This document shows, piece after piece, positions 1 to 4,078 of a stretch of 5,197 nt of DNA (its first letter is position 1; each line of letters opens with the position of its first letter). The stretch comes from Chromobacteriaceae bacterium (GTDB lineage Bacteria > Pseudomonadota > Gammaproteobacteria > Burkholderiales > Aquaspirillaceae). A program made the translations under genes and the position numbers. The notes beneath the pieces are model-generated. The model was not told the origin of the DNA. It made no database searches and saw only the letters and a program-made list of their open reading frames with translations. Location of the stretch: contig JASLDQ010000058.1 in assembly GCA_030151505.1 (NCBI GenBank), forward strand, positions 1 through 5,197, read 5' to 3'.

Positions 1-59
1 CCCGTGTCCCGTTGCCCCCGGCCTGCCGCTCGGGCGACCGGGTCCATCCGCCATCAAGA

Positions 60-87
60 AAGAAGGCGCCGGTATCAGCGCCTTCTT
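60..87. terminator. Probable bidirectional rho-independent terminator
   Basis: Bases 60-69 (AAGAAGGCGC) pair perfectly with 78-87 (GCGCCTTCTT), giving a 10-bp stem with an 8-base loop. The stem has a GC core near the loop and A/T flanks. Read on the minus strand the hairpin is followed by TTCTTTCTTG, a reasonable U-rich tail. Read on the plus strand the tail, TTCTTCACTTA, is weaker. It could therefore end minus transcripts from the creA-like operon, about 450 bases past the creA stop, and/or a plus-strand gene lying left of the window. Confidence 0.6.
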
Positions 88-99
88 CACTTACATGCT

Positions 100-130
100 C
101 ATCCGGCGTCCCGCATCCTTGTGCCGGATG
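100..130. repeat. 8-bp inverted repeat, 15-base spacer
   Basis: CATCCGGC at 100-107 is the exact reverse complement of GCCGGATG at 123-130. It lies just beside the terminator hairpin at 60-87, and no U tract follows on either strand. It may be an extra hairpin in the trailer, a protein-binding palindrome, or chance in GC-rich DNA. No function can be assigned. Confidence 0.35.
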
Positions 131-329
131 GCGGAACCGACAGGAAGGCCAGGTCATGGCGATTTCCGGCGGGCGCTGCCCTGGCGGCTGCCGGCCTTTC
201 CCTCTCCAAATCCGGCACCTCCACCCTGTCGCTACCGCAGCCCGCCTGTCGGCGGCGGCTGGCACGGCTGACCGGTGCTTTCGGCGATGGCTGAATCCGC
301 CGCTGGACGGGACGCGTGCCGCTGCTGCT

Positions 330-355
330 ATCGCCACGGCGAGGGCGGTGGCGAT
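330..355. repeat. 8-bp inverted repeat, 10-base loop, followed by TTTA on the plus strand
   Basis: ATCGCCAC at 330-337 pairs exactly with GTGGCGAT at 348-355 around a GC-rich 10-base loop. On the plus strand the right arm runs into TTTAG, which faintly resembles a terminator. No plus-strand gene precedes it in the window, so that reading is weak. On the minus strand it would form a hairpin in the trailer of the creA-like transcript. Confidence 0.35.
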
Positions 356-515
356 TTAGCCAGATCACGTTGCAAATCCAGCCAGACATCCGAGCGGGAG
401 GCCGGCGAGCCCCGCCGGGTGATGCAATCTGTGCGCTGAGACCATGACCCCCGGGACGGGGCCGCATTGAAATCAGGCTGCCGCGCGGCCAGGCGGCTGG
501 CACGAGATGAGGTTC

Positions 516-531
516 GCCGGCCAGCGCCGGC
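516..531 (-). terminator. GC hairpin just after the creA-like stop (weak terminator candidate)
   Basis: Two copies of the palindrome GCCGGC (516-521 and 526-531) can pair around a 4-base loop, starting 5 bases past the TAA of the creA-like gene on the minus strand. The following minus-strand bases are not U-rich, so this is not a classical intrinsic terminator. It may protect the mRNA 3' end, cause pausing, or mean nothing. Confidence 0.25.
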
Positions 532-536
532 ATGGC

Positions 537-1031
537 TTACTTGGGCAGCACCGGGGCGATATTGCCCCAGGGCATCACCGGCACGGTGGAAATGGCGTTG
601 TACGGCGAGCCTTCGATCACTCGCTTGCTGATCGCCACGTAAACCAGCGTGTTGCGTCTGGCGTCGTACAGGCGGCTGACCCGGGTGGATTTGAAGAAGG
701 CCGAGGTGCGTTCGCTGAACACGTCTTCCTCGGCCGGCAGGCGGGCGCGGATGACGATGGGGCCGACCTGGCGGCAGGCGATCGAGAATTGCGACGGGTC
801 TTCGGCGAGGCCAACCGCGCCGGACAGGCCGCCGGTGCGCGCCTGGCTGATGTGGCAGGCCACCCCGCCGACCTTGGGGTCGTCGAAGCCCTGCACGCAG
901 ACCTTGTGGTTGGGGCCGATCAGCTTGAAGGCGGTCGAGACGCAACCGACTTCGTCGGCGTGGGCGAAGGAGATGGCAAGCAGGCCGGACAGCAGGAGTA
1001 AAGGCCGGAGCATGACGGGCGTTTTCATCAT
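537..1031 (-). CDS. creA: CreA family exported protein
   Basis: The 164-residue protein closely follows E. coli CreA (about 157 residues), a small periplasmic protein of unknown molecular function whose gene sits beside the creBCD regulatory genes in E. coli. Residues 1-25 form a signal peptide with a Leu-rich core (11-18) and an AHA cleavage site before D26. Family blocks are visible: FKLIGPNHK at 35-43, FDDP at 49-52, ARTGG at 64-68, GLAEDPS at 74-80, CRQVGPI at 86-92, and the closing VPVMPWG. Cysteines fall at 30, 45, 59 and 86. The 59/86 positions match E. coli cysteines, while 30 and 45 do not and could form a second disulfide. The start ATG overlaps the upstream TGA as ATGA, with GGAAG 7 bases ahead. 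A second in-frame ATG follows immediately. No creBCD genes are nearby. Confidence 0.9.
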   Translation of the reverse strand: MMKTPVMLRPLLLLSGLLAISFAHADEVGCVSTAFKLIGPNHKVCVQGFDDPKVGGVACHISQARTGGLSGAVGLAEDPSQFSIACRQVGPIVIRARLPAEEDVFSERTSAFFKSTRVSRLYDARRNTLVYVAISKRVIEGSPYNAISTVPVMPWGNIAPVLPK

Positions 1032-1624
1032 TCTTCAGCTTCCAGCTCGGCGCGGAGGCGGGCGAAGAATGCATGGATGCCGCCGACGGAGTCCGACAGT
1101 TCGGCCAGCCAGGCCTCGCGCTGCTCGGGGCTGACGTTGTCGACGTAGGCGTGCATGTCCGGATCGGGATTGCGTTCGAAAGCCAGCGCCAGGATGGGCG
1201 TCAGCAGCGGTGCGTATTGCTCGTCGTCGAACAGCAGCGCCCAGTCGTCGTTCAGGAGCTGCATGCCCTGGCTGAAGCCCTCGGCCCAGTCGTTGCCACG
1301 GACCTGACCGTGTTCGTCCTCTTCCAGCCAGGGGTGGAAAGGCTGGCCGTCCTGCAGGGTGTGGGCGATGTCCAGCCAGTGTCCCATCAGCAGGTTGACG
1401 AATTGTTCCAGCGCCTTGGGCGAGCCGAACGCCCGCTCGTCGTCGAAGGCTTCCCCCAGAATGGCGGGCAGGCAGTCCTTGGGCGAGATGGCTTCCGGGC
1501 CGCAGAGCAGGGCGGCGAAGAAGCCGTCCAGCTGTTCCAGATTCATGCCCTGATGCGGGCCGAGACGGGTCAGGATGGCCGACAGTCGTTGGTAGTCGGC
1601 CTCGGTCAGCGCTTGATGTTTCAT
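1028..1624 (-). CDS. UPF0149 (YecA/YgfB) family protein
   Basis: This 198-residue cytoplasmic protein is acidic and has no signal peptide or membrane segment. The family hallmark is at residues 28-48 (NLEQLDGFFAALLCGPEAISP), followed by a helical region containing FVNLLMGHW, a central FHPWLEEDE block and NDWAEGFSQGM. This is the all-helical UPF0149/YecA fold, whose function is poorly defined. E. coli YecA carries a C-terminal cysteine/histidine SEC-C metal-binding motif. This protein ends in a charged helix (RLRAELEAEE) without one, so it is the short form. A GGACGA sequence lies 5 bases before the ATG. It is the first gene of a minus-strand pair, and its TGA overlaps the start of the creA-like gene, so the two are probably translationally coupled. 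No functional link between the two families is established. Confidence 0.88.
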   Translation of the reverse strand: MKHQALTEADYQRLSAILTRLGPHQGMNLEQLDGFFAALLCGPEAISPKDCLPAILGEAFDDERAFGSPKALEQFVNLLMGHWLDIAHTLQDGQPFHPWLEEDEHGQVRGNDWAEGFSQGMQLLNDDWALLFDDEQYAPLLTPILALAFERNPDPDMHAYVDNVSPEQREAWLAELSDSVGGIHAFFARLRAELEAEE

Positions 1625-1647
1625 GGGAGTCGTCCGTGAGAATGGCA

Positions 1648-1666
1648 GGGCAAGGTGATCATTATC
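1648..1666. promoter_or_regulatory. Minus-strand -10 (GATAAT) inside a Fur-box-like sequence
   Basis: On the minus strand GATAAT at 1666-1661 is a 5/6 match to TATAAT and would start transcription about 30 bases before the YecA-like ATG. No good -35 exists at 16-18 bases. The 19 bases 1648-1666 match the classical palindromic Fur consensus at 13 positions by hand comparison. Nearly all of its right half (GATCATTATC) is intact, while the left half is poor. A repressor here would cover the -10. The call rests on pattern matching only. Confidence 0.25.
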
Positions 1667-1731
1667 GAGCCTCGCAGGTCCGTCCGGCGTTTTTTAGCCG
1701 TCATCCGCTGCCGTACGGCCCGGCGGTTCAT

Positions 1732-1760
1732 TTGACGGCGATGCCGGCTTTGGCGATGAT
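1732..1760 (+). promoter_or_regulatory. Candidate sigma-70 promoter for the DUF4442 gene
   Basis: TTGACG at 1732-1737 (5/6 to the -35 consensus) lies 17 bases before GATGAT at 1755-1760 (4/6 to TATAAT). The start site would fall near 1767, giving a leader of roughly 27 bases before the ATG at 1794. Position and spacing are right, but the -10 is imperfect. Confidence 0.4.
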
Positions 1761-1793
1761 GCACCGATTCAAACAACTGTTTGAGACAAACCG

Positions 1794-2252
1794 ATGCAAG
1801 TGTCTCCCCGTCTGCTCCGCTTCATCATCAATCTCTGGCCCCCGTTTCTCGGGGCCGGCATCAAGGTGCTGCACATCTCGCCCGATTATCGTGAGATCGA
1901 CGTGCGGCTGCGGCTGGGCAAGCTCAATCGCAATTATGTCGGCGTCCATTACGGCGGCAGCCTGTATTCGATGACCGATCCGTTCTACATGCTGATGCTG
2001 CTGCAGAATCTCGGCCGCGACTACATCGTGTGGGACAAGGCCGGCAGCATCGACTACGTCAAGCCCGGCCGGGGCCATGTCACCGCGCACTTCCGCCTGC
2101 ACGAGGACACGCTCGAACACATCCGCCGGCAGACCGGCGAGGGTGAAAAATACCTGCCGCAGATGAACGTCGACGTGATCGACGGTGCTGGCGAGGTGGT
2201 GGCCAAAGTCAGCAAGACGCTTTACATCCGCAAGAAGCAGCGCGAGGGCTGA
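1794..2252 (+). CDS. DUF4442 hotdog-fold protein (putative thioesterase)
   Basis: The 152-residue protein fits the DUF4442 family of single-domain hotdog proteins. It has an N-terminal amphipathic stretch (7-28), then the family core NYVGVHYGGSLYSMTDPFYM at 47-66 and the block MLLQNLGRDY at 68-77. In related PaaI-type thioesterases the HxGG turn and a downstream Asp on the central helix form the active site. H52/G54/G55 and D62 occupy the equivalent places here. The later strands (WDKAGSIDYVKPGRG, VNVDVIDGAGEVVAKVSKT-like region, residues 80-146) complete the fold. A cytoplasmic acyl-CoA or acyl-carrier thioesterase role is inferred, and the substrate is unknown. The ribosome binding site is weak (GAG 8 bases upstream). 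It is a single-gene unit, divergent from the YecA-like gene and convergent with the lipoprotein gene. Confidence 0.85.
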   Translation: MQVSPRLLRFIINLWPPFLGAGIKVLHISPDYREIDVRLRLGKLNRNYVGVHYGGSLYSMTDPFYMLMLLQNLGRDYIVWDKAGSIDYVKPGRGHVTAHFRLHEDTLEHIRRQTGEGEKYLPQMNVDVIDGAGEVVAKVSKTLYIRKKQREG

Positions 2253-2317
2253 CGCCGCTCCGGCTGCTGGATGTCCGCCGCTCGGTGCCGGCGACCGGCC
2301 TGCACCGGCCGGCGGGA
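2253..2317. other. Convergent spacer with GC-rich hairpins
   Basis: This 65-base spacer separates the 3' ends of the DUF4442 gene (plus) and the DUF2799 gene (minus). Two alternative hairpins are visible: GCCGG/CCGGC at 2287-2299 with a 3-base loop, and CCGGCC/GGCCGG at 2295-2312 with a 6-base loop. They overlap, so only one can form at a time. Neither is followed by a U-rich tail on either strand, so a classical intrinsic terminator is not supported, though a structure blocking read-through both ways is possible. Confidence 0.35.
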
Positions 2318-2761
2318 TCAGAAGCAGCCCGGCCAGCCGCCCCACCACATTACGCGCGGGGCATGCGGCCAGAAGCCGGGGCCGGAGAAGGGGCCGTAGC
2401 ACTCGCGCCAGCGCTGCAGCTGCCGCGCCGGGCGGTAGGCTGCCAGAAAGGCCGGCTCCAGCTCGGCCGGGCAGGTGCCCGTCATGTAGTTCATGCCCCG
2501 ATAGCCTTCGCGTTCTCCGTTCTGCGGCGTGCAGTAGTGTTGCAGTGCTTCGCGGTAGCGCGGCAGGTAGGTGTCGCGGTCGAAAGTCACGCCGGCCTTG
2601 GCGCAGTCGGCCACCCGCCGTTCCAGTCGCGAGAGCGGATAGCCCTCGCGGCCGTCCTTGTCGCCCAGCGCATCCGCCGCCTGCGTGCGGCAGTCCTGCG
2701 CGTTCATCGTGGCGCAGCCGCTCAACAAGGCCAGCAGCACACCGCCCAGCAGGATTTTCAT
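2318..2761 (-). CDS. DUF2799 family lipoprotein
   Basis: This 147-residue protein begins with a lipoprotein signal: a Lys at position 2, a Leu/Gly-rich core, and lipobox LSGC at 13-16 with the lipidated Cys at 16. Ala at +2 lacks the Asp inner-membrane retention signal, so outer-membrane sorting is predicted. The DUF2799 body is recognisable by DKDGREGYPLSRL (34-46), YREALQHYCTPQNGEREGYRG (69-89) and CPAELEPAFLAAY (97-109). Cysteines at 24, 53, 77 and 97 could form two disulfides. The tail (123-147) is rich in Gly, Pro and Trp, unlike the body. The family's function is unknown. I chose the ATG at 2761: it puts the lipobox in place, has GGAG 7 bases upstream, and overlaps the esterase stop as ATGA. 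An in-frame upstream start at 2878 would add 39 low-complexity residues and bury the signal. Confidence 0.85.
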   Translation of the reverse strand: MKILLGGVLLALLSGCATMNAQDCRTQAADALGDKDGREGYPLSRLERRVADCAKAGVTFDRDTYLPRYREALQHYCTPQNGEREGYRGMNYMTGTCPAELEPAFLAAYRPARQLQRWRECYGPFSGPGFWPHAPRVMWWGGWPGCF

Positions 2762-3381
2762 CTTCCCGTCTCCGCCATCTTCGCCGTTCCCAGCAAGGGG
2801 AGCAGCTTGACCTTCACGTTCGCCAGCATCGCCGGCTGCGCCACCGCCGCCGGATGGATGCCGTCGGGCTGGAACCACACCCGCCGGGCCTCGAAGCCCG
2901 CCACCAGCGAGGCGACCAGCGGCACCTTCTCGCGCCGCGCCAGTTCGGTGTAGACCGCCTTGAAGCCCGCGGTATAGTCGCGGCCGTAATTGGGCGGCAG
3001 CTCGATGCCGACCAGCAGGGGGCGGGCACCGGCCTGACGACCCAGCGCCACCATCCGGTTCAGATTGCGGCGCAACTCGTCCACCGGCAGGCCGCGCAGG
3101 CCGTCGTTGCCGCCCAGTTCCAGAATCAGCACATCCGGCTTATGCTGCGCCAGTACCGCCGGCAGACGGGTGATCCCGCCCGCGCTGGTCTCGCCGGACA
3201 GGCTGGCGTTGACCACCTTGTGTCCCGGCCCGAGGTCGCGCCGCAGCAGTTCGACCCAGCCTTCCCCCGGCTTCAGGCCATAACCGGCCGACAATGAATC
3301 ACCGAACACCACCACGGTGGCGGCGCTGGCCAGCGTGGCCCCGAGACTCAAGCACAAGAAAACGATAAAGCGAGCAAGCAT
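2758..3381 (-). CDS. tesA: TesA-like SGNH esterase / arylesterase / lysophospholipase
   Basis: This 207-residue secreted hydrolase resembles the TesA family: E. coli thioesterase I/protease I/lysophospholipase L1, which cleaves acyl-CoA, aryl esters and lysophospholipids in the periplasm. A signal peptide spans 1-20, with ASA before A21. All SGNH blocks are present: GDSLSAGYG at 27-35 with nucleophile S29; G63 in block II (SGETSAGG); GGND at 90-93 with N92; and DGIHP at 173-177 with D173 and H176. Counted from the predicted mature end these are S9, G43, N72, D153 and H156, each one less than the E. coli residues, so the active site should be intact. The ATG at 3381 is chosen because GGAGGAA sits 6 bases ahead of it. 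A TTG 15 bases upstream is unlikely. It is the first gene of a pair with the DUF2799 lipoprotein and divergent from the ABC ATPase. Confidence 0.93.
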   Translation of the reverse strand: MLARFIVFLCLSLGATLASAATVVVFGDSLSAGYGLKPGEGWVELLRRDLGPGHKVVNASLSGETSAGGITRLPAVLAQHKPDVLILELGGNDGLRGLPVDELRRNLNRMVALGRQAGARPLLVGIELPPNYGRDYTAGFKAVYTELARREKVPLVASLVAGFEARRVWFQPDGIHPAAVAQPAMLANVKVKLLPLLGTAKMAETGR

Positions 3382-4078
3382 GTCCGATTCCTCCAATCCT
3401 CCCCCGATTCTGCAGACCCGCGAGCTGGCCCGGCAAGTGCGTTACGGCGGCGAGACCCTGAGCATCCTGCGCAGCGTCACGCTGGAGCTGGCCGCGGGCG
3501 ACACCGTTGCCATCATCGGCAGCTCCGGTTCGGGCAAGTCCACCCTGCTCGGGCTGCTGGCCGGACTGGACCTGCCCAGTGGCGGCGACGTGTGGCTGGC
3601 CGGCACCCGGCTCAACGGGCTGGACGAAGATGCGCGCGCGCGCCTGCGACAACGGTTTGTCGGTTTTGTCTTCCAATCGTTCCAGTTGCTGCCGGCGCTG
3701 ACCGCGCTCGAGAACGTGATGCTGCCGCTTGAACTGGCCGGCGAACCCGATGCGCGCGAGCGCGCCCGCGCCATGCTGGAGCGGGTCGGGCTGGGCAAGC
3801 GGCTGGGCCATTACCCCAAGCACCTGTCCGGCGGCGAGCAGCAGCGCGTCGCGCTGGCGCGGGCCTTCGTCGCCGAGCCCAAGCTCCTGTTCGCCGACGA
3901 GCCGACCGGCAACCTTGATCCGGCCACCGGCGCGCAGGTCATCGATCTGCTGTTCGCCCTCAACCGCGAGCAGGGCACCACGCTGGTGCTGGTCACCCAC
4001 GATTCGGCGCTGGCGGCGCGCTGCCGCCGGGTGCTGCGGCTGGAAGGCGGCAAGTTGCACGAGGAGGCCCGGCCATGA
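3380..4078 (+). CDS. ybbA: YbbA-like ABC transporter ATP-binding protein (LolD/MacB class)
   Basis: The 232-residue ATPase is close in length and sequence to E. coli YbbA (228 residues), the nucleotide-binding partner of YbbP. All ABC motifs are present: Walker A GSSGSGKST at 47-55, Q-loop Q99 (GFVFQSF), signature LSGGEQQR at 149-156, Walker B LLFADE at 169-174 with catalytic E174, D-loop NLD at 178-180 and switch H207. The segment LPALTALENVMLPL (104-117) is typical of the LolD/MacB/FtsE exporter group, which powers lipoprotein or hydrophobic-substrate handling at the inner membrane. The substrate of YbbA-YbbP is not settled. The start at 3380 matches the YbbA N-terminus, although its ribosome binding site is weak (GAG 5 bases upstream). 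A GTG at 3317 would add 21 residues overlapping the esterase. The stop overlaps the permease start as ATGA. Confidence 0.93.
   Translation: MSDSSNPPPILQTRELARQVRYGGETLSILRSVTLELAAGDTVAIIGSSGSGKSTLLGLLAGLDLPSGGDVWLAGTRLNGLDEDARARLRQRFVGFVFQSFQLLPALTALENVMLPLELAGEPDARERARAMLERVGLGKRLGHYPKHLSGGEQQRVALARAFVAEPKLLFADEPTGNLDPATGAQVIDLLFALNREQGTTLVLVTHDSALAARCRRVLRLEGGKLHEEARP
3388..3394 (-). promoter_or_regulatory. Strong ribosome binding site of the esterase, inside the ABC ATPase gene
   Basis: Read on the minus strand, GGAGGAA at 3394-3388 lies 6 bases before the ATG at 3381. It decides the esterase start in favour of 3381 over the TTG at 3396, which overlaps this site. On the plus strand the same bases are codons 3-5 of the ATPase (Asp-Ser-Ser). 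Confidence 0.8.
3407..3436 (-). promoter_or_regulatory. Candidate esterase promoter within the ATPase coding region
   Basis: On the minus strand TTGCCG (3436-3431) and CAGAAT (3412-3407) each match the sigma-70 consensus at 4 of 6 positions, with an 18-base spacer. Transcription would start near 3400, giving a leader of about 20 bases carrying the GGAGG site. Because the esterase and ATPase start codons overlap, a promoter has to lie in this area. The match is modest. Confidence 0.35.
4063..4067 (+). promoter_or_regulatory. Ribosome binding site of the permease
   Basis: GGAGG, within GAGGAGG at 4061-4067, lies 7 bases before the ATG at 4075. It sits inside the last codons of the ATPase gene, supports the permease start, and suggests the two proteins are made in a coordinated way. 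Confidence 0.75.

Larger units (their letters stand above)
1..536. other. Gene-free stretch with several inverted repeats
   Basis: No reading frame here resembles a protein I recognise. The open frames on both strands are rich in Arg, Pro, Ala and Ser with no domain-like pattern, as expected of chance frames in GC-rich DNA. The stretch holds a strong hairpin at 60-87, an 8-bp inverted repeat at 100-130, another at 330-355, and small GC hairpins at 402-418 and 449-461. A palindromic pair at 516-531 follows the creA-like stop. It most likely represents the 3' trailer of the minus-strand operon plus the end region of whatever lies to the left. A decayed gene or an unrecognised small RNA cannot be excluded. 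Confidence 0.6.

Noticed and set aside
4..359. Two overlapping plus-strand frames at the left edge
   Set aside because: Both read through the terminator-like hairpin at 60-87, and their Arg/Pro/Ala-rich translations look non-coding.
449..461. CCCCG/CGGGG mini-hairpin as a terminator
   Set aside because: It has only a 5-bp stem and a 3-base loop with no U tract on either strand, and is easily explained by base composition.
99..533. Minus-strand frame of 144 codons in the gene-free left region
   Set aside because: It has no recognisable motif, signal peptide or convincing ribosome binding site. The composition is that of random GC-rich frames, and it spans several inverted repeats.
2185..3297. 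Long plus-strand open frame (370 codons) opposite the lipoprotein and esterase
   Set aside because: It overlaps two well-supported minus-strand genes and the end of the DUF4442 gene, and its Arg/Pro/Ser-rich product resembles no family.
3341..3369. GATAAA as a -10 for the ATPase operon
   Set aside because: The matching -35 position (CCGAGA) is poor, and the start site would fall only a few bases before the ATG, leaving no room for a leader.
3317..3379. Upstream GTG start for the ABC ATPase
   Set aside because: It would add 21 residues absent from E. coli YbbA and extend the overlap with the esterase signal peptide. The ATG at 3380 fits the family length better.
3382..3396. TTG start for the esterase 15 bases upstream
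   Set aside because: It would put charged residues before the signal peptide and overlap the GGAGG site that correctly positions the ATG at 3381.
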